Below, piece by piece: positions 23,187 through 30,257 of a stretch of 50,477 nucleotides of DNA. The translations under genes were made by a program, and so were the position numbers. The number at the start of each line of letters is the position of its first letter. Within the stretch, counting starts at the first letter, position 1. The DNA is from Terriglobia bacterium (lineage in GTDB: Bacteria > Acidobacteriota > Terriglobia > Terriglobales > Acidobacteriaceae). Location of the stretch: NCBI GenBank assembly GCA_032252755.1, contig JAVUPY010000079.1:1-50477 (forward strand), given 5' to 3'. Under the pieces are notes generated by a model. It ran no database searches, had not been told where the DNA came from, and saw only the letters and a program-made list of their open reading frames with translations.

Positions 23187-24465
23187 TGTCTGGCTGATCG
23201 TCAAACGCGAGTATCTTGAAAGGGTTCGCACCCGTGCCTTCATCCTCTTTACCGTGCTGATGCCGATCTTCGTCGCCGGTGTCGTTGTGGTCCCGAGCAA
23301 GCTGATGATGATGAAGTCCGACGCTGTCCGGCACATCGTCGTCGCTGCACCGACCATGCAACTCGCGAATGAGATCAAGTCGCAGTTGGAGAATCCCGAG
23401 CGTCCGACAAAGTCGCGTGCCAACAGCGATGAAAACACCTCGCCAAAGTTCGCCGTGGACGCGCAGCAGACGACAGATGAGGCCGCGCGCAACGAACTCA
23501 CGACGCAGGTTGCCAAAAACAAGATCGACGGCTTTGTCTGGCTTACCGATCAAGCGATTACCGATAACAAGTTCGTCTACGTCACCAGCCATCCCAGCGA
23601 CTTCACCGATTTCTCTACCGTGCAGGGCGCGGTCAATCGCTCTGTCATGCGCTTTCGAGTTGCGGCAAAGGGAATTCCGCCGGACCAGATCAAAGGCATT
23701 CTCAAGCGCCTCGACATGGACGTCACCAGCGTGGATAAAAGCGGTAAAGAGGGCCCGCCGGTCGGCATCGCCGCCTTCTTCCTGCCCTATGTGATGATGT
23801 TCATCATCTATATGACCGTCCTCATCTACGGCATGGCCGTAATGCGCTCGGTCCTGCAGGAGAAGACCTCCCGCGTCATGGAGGTGATGCTCTCCGCCGC
23901 AACGCCCACTCAAATGATGGCGGGGAAACTGATTGGAGTTGGCGCGGTCGGGATCACACAGATCTTGATCTGGCTGGCGACACTTGTCATCTTCAGCACG
24001 CCAGCGTTAGCCGCTGCAGGACCCGTGATGAAGGACCTCAGCATTCAACCCGCCGTGCTGGTGTGCCTCGCCGTGTTCTTCCTGCTGGGATACTTTCTCT
24101 ATAGCAGCATGTACGCGGCCGTCGGTGCCATGGTCAATTCCGAAGAAGAAGCCCAGCAGTTGCAGTGGCCGGTAATGATGCCGCTCATCCTGTGCGTCGT
24201 ATTTGCCAGTGCCGTCATTCGCGACCCGAATACTCCGCTCGCCTTTTGGACCTCCATCTTCCCATTCACCGCTCCGATCATCATGTTCGTCCGGGTCGCG
24301 GTGCAGATGCCGCCACTCTGGCAGATCCTTTTGTCCATCGCCCTGCAGATCCTCGCAATCTGGGGAATGATCTGGGTCTGCGCCCGTATTTATCGCGTCG
24401 GTATCCTCATGTACGGCAAGCGCCCAACCCTGCCGGAAATCATGAAATGGATTAAGTACGCGTGA
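23179..24465 (+). CDS. ABC-2 family permease, NatB-like
   Basis: 428 residues. One transmembrane helix at the N-terminus (AFILFTVLMPIFVAGVVVV) precedes a large extracytoplasmic region of ~140 residues, then five or six helices from PPVGIAAFFLPYVMMFIIYM on. The VMEVMLSAATPTQMMAGKL segment is the coupling region of this family. With the ATPase upstream it forms a transporter like Bacillus NatAB (Na+ efflux) or related exporters; the substrate is not determinable. Confidence 0.9.
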   Translation: MRNVWLIVKREYLERVRTRAFILFTVLMPIFVAGVVVVPSKLMMMKSDAVRHIVVAAPTMQLANEIKSQLENPERPTKSRANSDENTSPKFAVDAQQTTDEAARNELTTQVAKNKIDGFVWLTDQAITDNKFVYVTSHPSDFTDFSTVQGAVNRSVMRFRVAAKGIPPDQIKGILKRLDMDVTSVDKSGKEGPPVGIAAFFLPYVMMFIIYMTVLIYGMAVMRSVLQEKTSRVMEVMLSAATPTQMMAGKLIGVGAVGITQILIWLATLVIFSTPALAAAGPVMKDLSIQPAVLVCLAVFFLLGYFLYSSMYAAVGAMVNSEEEAQQLQWPVMMPLILCVVFASAVIRDPNTPLAFWTSIFPFTAPIIMFVRVAVQMPPLWQILLSIALQILAIWGMIWVCARIYRVGILMYGKRPTLPEIMKWIKYA

Positions 24466-24486
24466 GGAATGGTTCCCGTTCGGGTG

Positions 24487-24520
24487 CCCCGTCCAAGCTC
24501 AGCTTGGGCGGGGTAGTTCT
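24487..24520 (+). terminator. Terminator-like long hairpin
   Basis: 13-bp stem (24487-24499 with 24501-24513, one G-U pair; tip opens to a small loop) followed by TAGTTCTTT. It closes the NatAB-like unit and opens with the GGTGCCCC start seen in other intergenic palindromes of this window. Confidence 0.65.
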
Positions 24521-24549
24521 TTGCGTTCCCACCGTGCGTTCCCTAGAAT
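24521..24549 (+). promoter_or_regulatory. Putative promoter of DUF374 gene
   Basis: TTGCGT, 17-bp spacer, TAGAAT. The predicted transcription start (~24556) favours ATG 24580 as translation start, unless the GTG at 24556 is used leaderless. Confidence 0.45.
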
Positions 24550-24579
24550 CTTAATGTGGCTTCATCCGACGCAACCGTG

Positions 24580-25281
24580 ATGGACGAGCAGACGACTCCT
24601 GACGAGCGCCCCTTCACTTTCCGCCAGCGCCTGGCCCTCTTCTCTATTTCCGTGGCTGGCTACCTTGCCATCTCGATCATCTGCCGCACCGTCCGCTTCA
24701 CAGCCAGCACCGAAGAAGAGGGCGTCACCGATCCCGCCGCCCTTCCGCCGCCTCAAACCATTGCCCCCTTCTGGCATCGCTGCGTCTTCTCCGCAACCTA
24801 CTTCTTTCGCAAGCGGGGTATCTCCGTCATGACCAGTCGCAGCTTCGACGGCGAGTACATTGCGCGGATCATCGAGAAGTTCGGTTTCCGGGCCGTGCGC
24901 GGATCAAGTTCTCGCGGCGGCGTTCGCGCGCTTCTCGGGATGCACACCGTCATCGAAGGAGATGGCGTCGCAGCATTCACCATCGATGGTCCACGAGGTC
25001 CGGTCTACGTGGCCAAGCCTGGCCCGGTCCTGCTCGCCCGCAATACCGGCGCACCCATCCGCTGCTTCTACATTGCCGTGAAAGACGGCTGGGTGCTGAA
25101 TTCCTGGGATCGCTTCGTCATCCCGAAGCCTTTCACTCGCGCGCACGTTCGCTGGTCGCGCCCCATCTTCGTTCCTCGCCAAACCGACAGCGTCGCCGCC
25201 CAGCAGTTTCACGCCGAAATGCAGGCCGCGCTCGAGCGTGTTCGTGACCAGGCCAACGCGCTTGTTGGTTCTGCCGTTTGA
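24580..25281 (+). CDS. DUF374 lysophospholipid acyltransferase-like protein
   Basis: About 233 residues. DUF374 proteins belong to the LpxL/PlsC-like acyltransferase superfamily and are usually encoded near lipid-envelope genes. Family landmarks: FWHR, SRSFDGEYIARII, FRAVRGSSSRGGVRALL, FTIDGPRGPVYVAKPG and a final MQAALERVRDQA helix. One N-terminal hydrophobic helix (RLALFSISVAGYLAISII) anchors it to the inner membrane. ATG 24580 is chosen from the promoter; GTG 24556 would add eight residues. Its stop codon overlaps the -35 element of the downstream cobalamin-controlled gene. Confidence 0.85.
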   Translation: MDEQTTPDERPFTFRQRLALFSISVAGYLAISIICRTVRFTASTEEEGVTDPAALPPPQTIAPFWHRCVFSATYFFRKRGISVMTSRSFDGEYIARIIEKFGFRAVRGSSSRGGVRALLGMHTVIEGDGVAAFTIDGPRGPVYVAKPGPVLLARNTGAPIRCFYIAVKDGWVLNSWDRFVIPKPFTRAHVRWSRPIFVPRQTDSVAAQQFHAEMQAALERVRDQANALVGSAV

Positions 25282-25306
25282 CACGCCGCTGCTTTTTCCA
25301 TACAGT
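25278..25306 (+). promoter_or_regulatory. Promoter of cobalamin-riboswitch transcript
   Basis: Perfect -35 TTGACA, 17-bp spacer, -10 TACAGT; the -35 overlaps the preceding stop codon. Transcription from ~25313 would produce the riboswitch leader. Confidence 0.7.
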
Positions 25307-25354
25307 TCAAATTTCCCTGTCTGATTGGATTGGGCGTTCTTTCGCAATCTTTTG

Positions 25355-25507
25355 TTCGCGCGTTCATGACCTTCGTCATGAACAGGGAAGCGGGTGAGAA
25401 TCCCGCGCTGCCGCGCAACTGTAAGCGAGCTAAGCTGCCTGCCACTGTGCAATCGCATGGGAAGGCCACAGCTGCTGTATGACTCGCCGAGCCAGGAGAC
25501 CGGCGCG
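25355..25507 (+). ncRNA. Cobalamin (B12) riboswitch
   Basis: Conserved blocks occur in order: AGGGAAGCGGGTGAGAATCC (25384-25403), CGCGCAACTGTAA (25412-25424), GCCACTG (25441-25447), GGGAAGGCCA (25459-25468) and GAGCCAGGAGACC (25489-25501). A 9-bp hairpin GTTCATGAC/GTCATGAAC (25362-25383) sits at the 5' side. The ribosome binding site AAAGGAGG of the receptor gene lies ~30 bases after the last box, so adenosyl- or methyl-cobalamin binding would most likely block translation initiation. No separate terminator is visible. Confidence 0.96.
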
Positions 25508-25547
25508 AACGCAACGACAACCCCTTTCGCGTGCAAAGGAGGACGAC

Positions 25548-27731
25548 TTGCGTTTCACCTATTTCCTTTTTCTCCTGCTGATAACACCGACCGCGTTCGC
25601 ATCTGATCTGCGAGTCCGTGTCACCGACCCGCATCACGCGCCGGTCTCTGGTGCTCACGTTGCGCTCTACGAAGGCCAGCATGTTATCGCCGTCCAGACC
25701 ACCACCGCCGAAGGCACCGCCGAATTTCACAATATCGCCGACACCAATTACCGCGTCGAAGTGCTCGCGCCCGGTTTCGCATTGTTTTCAACTACCGTCA
25801 GCGGAACCACCGAGCAGATCGGTGCCTCTCTCAGCCTCTCCAACGTGAACACCAGTGTGAACGTCACCGCCGCGCGTACACCGCTGCCCACCGAAGATTC
25901 CCCGGTAAGCAACGCTGATCTCACCGCCACCGAACTGAAGGATTTACAACCGGTGGCCGCGGGCGACGCCATTCGTTTCCTTCCCGGGGCCATCGTCTCC
26001 AATGCCGGCCAACGTGGTGGCCTGACTTCGCTCTTCGTCCGCGGCGGCGAATCGCGCTACAACAAGGTGATCCTCGACGGCGTGACCGTGAACGACCCCG
26101 GTGGCACCTTCGATTTCGGCGTAGTGCCCATGACCGACATCGATCGCGTCGAGTTCGTGCGTGGGGCCGAAAGCACTCTCTATGGCTCCGACGCCATGAC
26201 CAGCGTCGTCCAATTTTTTACCCGAAACGGCAGCACCCGAACTCCCGAGCTTCGTTTCGGAGCCGACGGCGGCACCTTCCAAACCGCCAACGGATATGCA
26301 GCGTTCTCCGGAGCAATCCATCGCTTCGACTACAACCTGTTCGGGAACCAATTCAACACCCTGGGGCAGGGAATCAACGATTCCTACTGGAATTCCTCAC
26401 AAGGCGCCAATCTCGGTTTTGCAGTCACTCCGAAACTGCAACTCCGCTTTCACGCCCGCCACAACAACAGCTTCGTAGGGATTCCCGGCGAGTGGTGGTT
26501 CAATGGTCAACCGCTTCTTCCACCCGACCGCGACGCGCACGCCACCCAGAACAATTTCCTTTCCAGTCTCGACCTCAGCTACGCCAGCGGAAAATGGCAG
26601 CACCGCCTCACTGGGTTCGAATACAACCACGTCCGCAATGACGTCGATACCGTGCAGGAGCCCGGCCGGCAAACCCCGGCCTACGGAAACTTCGACTACC
26701 CCTATCACGACTTCGCCAGCATGAATCGCGCCGGCCTCGAGTACCAGGGCGATGTCTGGGAGCGCACCTGGACGCGCACGACCTTCGGCTATCGCTTCGA
26801 AGATGAGAATGGCTTCGTCGGAGACATCACCGCGCCGCCGCTGGGCCACGGCCTGCGCCGCAATCATTCGCTTTACGGACAGCAGGTCTTCGCCGCCCAT
26901 CGCGCCACCCTCATCGCTGGCCTTCGTTACGAGCATAACGAGAGCTTCGGTAACCGAGCCGTACCAGAACTCGCGGCCAGCTACCTGCTCTGGAATGGAC
27001 GCGGCCCACTGGGAGCATTTCGCCTGCGGGGCCGCTACGCCGGGGGCATCAAGGAGCCGCGCTTCGAAGAGTCCTTCGGAGTAGGCGGGTACAACATCAT
27101 CGCCAATCCCAACCTCAAGCCGGAAACCAATCGCAGCCTTGAAGCCGGTTTCGACCAGTCGTTCTTCGCCAACAAGTACGCTCTGAGCGCCGTTTACTTC
27201 GACAACCTTTTCCGCAATCGCGTCGACTTCAACATCATCGATTACTCGACTTTCGAGGGCCAGTACGTCAACGTGAACAAGTCCTTCGCCCAGGGTGCTG
27301 AAATCGATCTCCAGGGTCGGCCCACCGAGCGCATCCAATTCCAGGGAGCCTACGTTTACACTTCCGGCCAGATCCTCGCCGCTCCGTTCGCCTCGGGCCC
27401 ACTCGCCCAGGGCAATCCGCTGCTTCGTCGCCCGCGCCACTCCGGCAATCTGCTTGTCTCCTATACTCGCCACCGTTTCGGCGGCACGCTCGGCGGAACC
27501 TTCCTCGGCCGCCGCTTCGACTCTGACTTCCTCGGCCTCGAACCGCCCATTACATACACCGCCGGCTACGCACGTTTCGACCTCGGCGCATGGTACGAAT
27601 TTCATCCCCGGATTACCGCTTATGCGAATTTCGAGAATTTTCTAAATCGCAAATACGAAGACGTTGCCGGCTATCCCGGCCTCAAAGCGAACTTCCGCGC
27701 CGGCCTGCGCTTCCGCCTGGGAGGCGAATAG
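25548..27731 (+). CDS. TonB-dependent outer membrane cobalamin receptor, BtuB-like
   Basis: About 727 residues; imports cobalamin or precursors across the outer membrane using TonB energy. Signal peptide (FTYFLFLLLITPTAFASD), then a carboxypeptidase-regulatory-like beta domain (~25-105: VRVTDPHHAPVSGAHVALYE), typical of acidobacterial receptors. The plug follows (DAIRFLPGAIVS, VRGGESRYNKVILDGVTVND, VEFVRGAESTLYGSDAM), then a beta barrel ending in FRAGLRFRLGG. The B12 riboswitch directly upstream is the main reason for the cobalamin assignment. Start: TTG 25548 with AAAGGAGG at 25535-25542; longer starts lie inside the riboswitch. Terminator-like repeat after the stop. Confidence 0.9.
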   Translation: MRFTYFLFLLLITPTAFASDLRVRVTDPHHAPVSGAHVALYEGQHVIAVQTTTAEGTAEFHNIADTNYRVEVLAPGFALFSTTVSGTTEQIGASLSLSNVNTSVNVTAARTPLPTEDSPVSNADLTATELKDLQPVAAGDAIRFLPGAIVSNAGQRGGLTSLFVRGGESRYNKVILDGVTVNDPGGTFDFGVVPMTDIDRVEFVRGAESTLYGSDAMTSVVQFFTRNGSTRTPELRFGADGGTFQTANGYAAFSGAIHRFDYNLFGNQFNTLGQGINDSYWNSSQGANLGFAVTPKLQLRFHARHNNSFVGIPGEWWFNGQPLLPPDRDAHATQNNFLSSLDLSYASGKWQHRLTGFEYNHVRNDVDTVQEPGRQTPAYGNFDYPYHDFASMNRAGLEYQGDVWERTWTRTTFGYRFEDENGFVGDITAPPLGHGLRRNHSLYGQQVFAAHRATLIAGLRYEHNESFGNRAVPELAASYLLWNGRGPLGAFRLRGRYAGGIKEPRFEESFGVGGYNIIANPNLKPETNRSLEAGFDQSFFANKYALSAVYFDNLFRNRVDFNIIDYSTFEGQYVNVNKSFAQGAEIDLQGRPTERIQFQGAYVYTSGQILAAPFASGPLAQGNPLLRRPRHSGNLLVSYTRHRFGGTLGGTFLGRRFDSDFLGLEPPITYTAGYARFDLGAWYEFHPRITAYANFENFLNRKYEDVAGYPGLKANFRAGLRFRLGGE

Positions 27732-27739
27732 AGTACGTT

Positions 27740-27780
27740 CCCATCCCGCATCTGCCGCAGCCAGCAGACGTGGGTCTTTT
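27740..27780 (+). terminator. Terminator-like repeat after cobalamin receptor gene
   Basis: Imperfect hairpin (CCCA/TGGG base, TCTGC/GCAGA upper stem) followed by TCTTTT. The 23 nt at 27751-27773 match 39992-40014 with two differences, marking a dispersed palindromic element. Confidence 0.6.
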
Positions 27781-27799
27781 CTACCTGGAAATGAGGTCT

Positions 27800-28465
27800 T
27801 TAGACTTTTCGGAGTGCCGCGATTTTTGCTTCCTGCAACCGCCGTCGAATCTCGTCCAGTTCTTCCACCCGATGCGGCGGAAGAACCTGCTGTGTTCCCA
27901 GCATGTGCGTGGTCAAGGCAATCTTCGCGAAGTGCTCTACCGTCTCCATGTGCATGTAGGCGGTGCAGAGATCTTCGGCGTGCGCCACTACTCCGTGGTT
28001 CGCCATCAGGACGGCGTGGTGACTGCACACCAGCGGCTCGAGTGATGCGACCAGTTCTTGAGTTCCCGGCGTTCCATACTTCGCCAGCGGTACTGATCCG
28101 AGCGATATGACGATCTCGGACACCAGCGGCTGATCCAGTGGCATTCCTGCCGCTGCGAACCCGGTGGCGGTCGGCGGATGCGCGTGCACAATTGCCGCTG
28201 TCTCCGGACACTTGCGGTAGATCATCATGTGCATGGCGATCTCGCTGGAGACCTCGCGGAAGCCTTCCAGCTTGCGCCCCTGCATATCGACGACCACCAG
28301 GTCCTCGACCGTCATCATGCCCTTGCTCAGGCAGGTAGGCGTAGCCAGCACTCGTCGCTCGTCCAGTCGGACTGAAATATTGCCGTCCGTGGCAGCAACA
28401 AACCCTTTGTCGTGCAGCGACTTACCCAGTCGTACAATCTCTTGGCGAACTTCGTATGCCGTCAT
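27800..28465 (-). CDS. Class II aldolase/adducin family protein (FucA/AraD-like)
   Basis: 221 residues, a zinc-dependent aldolase or epimerase acting on phosphorylated sugars. Phosphate- and metal-site motifs are present: GN at 28-29 (DGNISVR), SSE at 73-75, zinc ligands His94 and His96 (VHAHPP) and His157 (MANHG). Family knowledge points to L-fuculose-1-phosphate aldolase, L-ribulose-5-phosphate epimerase or methylthioribulose-phosphate dehydratase activities; the sequence does not separate them for certain. ATG 28465 is the natural start; an extension of 16 residues upstream lacks homology. Divergent from queA with ~125 bases between. Confidence 0.88.
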   Translation of the reverse strand: MTAYEVRQEIVRLGKSLHDKGFVAATDGNISVRLDERRVLATPTCLSKGMMTVEDLVVVDMQGRKLEGFREVSSEIAMHMMIYRKCPETAAIVHAHPPTATGFAAAGMPLDQPLVSEIVISLGSVPLAKYGTPGTQELVASLEPLVCSHHAVLMANHGVVAHAEDLCTAYMHMETVEHFAKIALTTHMLGTQQVLPPHRVEELDEIRRRLQEAKIAALRKV

Positions 28466-28589
28466 GATGCAGTACTGCCGCGGACGCAGGATAAAAGGGA
28501 ACCGGGCGCGCAAGGCAGTTTGGTTATACTACCCCACCTTTCGGCGGATCGCCAACAAATACACTTGCAGCGCCGCCTATAATCGAGCA

Positions 28590-29708
28590 GTGCTGGTTTC
28601 GGAGTTCGATTTCCACCTTCCCGAGGAGTTGATCGCGCAGCAACCGCTTGCCGATCGCGCTGCCTCGCGTATGCTCCACCTCGACCGCAACTCCGGCGCC
28701 TTCCAGGATACCGGCTTCCGAGAGTTCCCGAACCTGCTCCGCCCGGGTGATCTGCTGGTCCTTAACAATACCCGCGTCTTGCCTGCCCGCCTCTTCGGTC
28801 ACCGAGGCGGCCTGCACGCCCAACGCCTCAGCCCCCAAAACCCCGCCATGCGAGACTTTCTCCACGGCAAAGTCGAAGTGCTGCTGGCGAAGCAGGTCAG
28901 CCTGCACCCACCCACCTGGCAATGCCTGGTTCGCCCGGGACGAAAGATTCGCGTGGGAGAGAACCTCTTTTTCGGCGAGGGTACCGCCTACGAGTTACAC
29001 GCAGAGATCATCGAGCACGGCGAGTTCGGGGAACGAACGATCCAATTCGACGATGTCCCCGACTTTTTCGAACGGCTCGAGAAACTCGGCCACGTGCCCC
29101 TGCCGCCCTACATCCATCGCCAGGATCGCACCGAAGACCGCGACCAGTACCAGACCGTCTTCGCGCGCAATCCCGGGTCCGTAGCCGCGCCCACCGCCGG
29201 CCTGCACTTCACCCCGGAAATCCTCGACCAGATTCGCAACCGGGGCATTGAGATCGCCGAAGTCACCCTGCATGTGGGCCTTGGAACTTTCCAGCCCGTC
29301 CGCAATGAAGTCGTCGAAGAGAACAAGCTACACACCGAAACCTTCGAGATCGGCGAAGAAGCAGCTGCCAAGCTGAACCAGGCGCATTCGGAAAACCGAC
29401 GCGTCATCGCTGTAGGCACCACGGCGGTTCGAACCCTGGAGTATGCCGCCGCCGAAGACGGAACGATTCAGCCCCAGCGCGGCGAGGCCGACATCTTCAT
29501 CTACCCCGGCTGGCGCGGCCCTGACGCTCCTAATCGTGGCTTCCGCTTGGTGCAAGCCGTGCTGACCAATTTTCACTTGCCCAAGTCCACGCTGCTGATG
29601 CTCGTCTCCGCCTTCGCCGGCCGCGAAAGCGTCCTCCGCGCGTACGACCACGCCGTCGCCGAGCGCTATAGATTTTTTTCCTATGGGGATTGCATGTTTA
29701 TCGAGTGA
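28590..29708 (+). CDS. queA: S-adenosylmethionine:tRNA ribosyltransferase-isomerase
   Basis: 372 residues, family size ~340-370. Transfers and isomerises the ribose of SAM onto preQ1 in tRNA, the penultimate step of queuosine synthesis. Signature stretches: [91 protein letters not shown], and YRFFSYGD at the C-terminus. The start is GTG 28590 ([11 protein letters not shown]); the frame is open far upstream but without homology and would overlap the divergent gene. A TATACT (28525-28530) may be the -10 box. No other queuosine genes are in the window. Confidence 0.95.
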   Translation: MLVSEFDFHLPEELIAQQPLADRAASRMLHLDRNSGAFQDTGFREFPNLLRPGDLLVLNNTRVLPARLFGHRGGLHAQRLSPQNPAMRDFLHGKVEVLLAKQVSLHPPTWQCLVRPGRKIRVGENLFFGEGTAYELHAEIIEHGEFGERTIQFDDVPDFFERLEKLGHVPLPPYIHRQDRTEDRDQYQTVFARNPGSVAAPTAGLHFTPEILDQIRNRGIEIAEVTLHVGLGTFQPVRNEVVEENKLHTETFEIGEEAAAKLNQAHSENRRVIAVGTTAVRTLEYAAAEDGTIQPQRGEADIFIYPGWRGPDAPNRGFRLVQAVLTNFHLPKSTLLMLVSAFAGRESVLRAYDHAVAERYRFFSYGDCMFIE

Positions 29709-29720
29709 TCCGGCTATGCT

Positions 29721-29777
29721 TTGGCAGGGGCAGGCGCCCTCGCCTGCCCCTGCGAGTGCAAACTCGCATCCGTTCTT
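29721..29777. repeat. Two-hairpin intergenic repeat, copy A
   Basis: 57 nt that align to 39568-39624 at roughly 80% identity. It has two consecutive hairpins: GGGGCAGGCG...CGCCTGCCCC and GCGAGT...ACTCGC, followed by GTTCTT. It lies between the convergent queA and cupin genes, so it probably works as a bidirectional terminator or is a REP-like element. Confidence 0.75.
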
Positions 29778-29808
29778 GGCCCACCCGATTTTCAGTTCTT
29801 CGGTTTCC

Positions 29809-30153
29809 CTACTTCTCCCCGCCCTCCGGCCCGTAAAAGATCACCCAAGTGTAGAAATCATCCGTGAACTCTTCGAATCGGTGTACCTCTCCAGCCGCCG
29901 CAAACAGCACGTCTCCCGGCCCGAACGGCTGTCGCGTTTCGCCGTTCATGAAGATCCCTTCACCTTGGACGACCACGTACAGCTCATCCTGGCTGTGCGG
30001 TTGTTGAGGATCCCGCGAGCGAGGCGCGTAGATTTCGACGCGCAGCGTCCCATGACGGAAGACTTCGGCGAAGCGCCCGTCGCCTTCGGGAATCATCTGC
30101 ATCGCTTCGCGAAGCAGGAAGCGGCGTTCGCTTGAACTTGCGGAAGAGGTCAT
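29809..30153 (-). CDS. Cupin domain protein
   Basis: 114 residues, a single small cupin barrel. Motif 1 HSQDELYVVVQGEGIFMNGE and motif 2 FGPGDVLFAAAGEVHRF show metal ligands His, Glu and a second-motif His. Stand-alone cupins of this size bind small metabolites or act as isomerases or oxygenases; no substrate is assignable. Cytoplasmic. Convergent with queA; upstream it is divergent from polA with ~104 bases between. Confidence 0.85.
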   Translation of the reverse strand: MTSSASSSERRFLLREAMQMIPEGDGRFAEVFRHGTLRVEIYAPRSRDPQQPHSQDELYVVVQGEGIFMNGETRQPFGPGDVLFAAAGEVHRFEEFTDDFYTWVIFYGPEGGEK

Positions 30154-30257
30154 CGATTACCCCTGGGAGATTTCTTGATTCTCAACATCATACGCGCCGG
30201 AAACCGCGCCCGGCCATGGATTCCACCTGGGTATCCCTCTGATAAAATCAGGCTATC

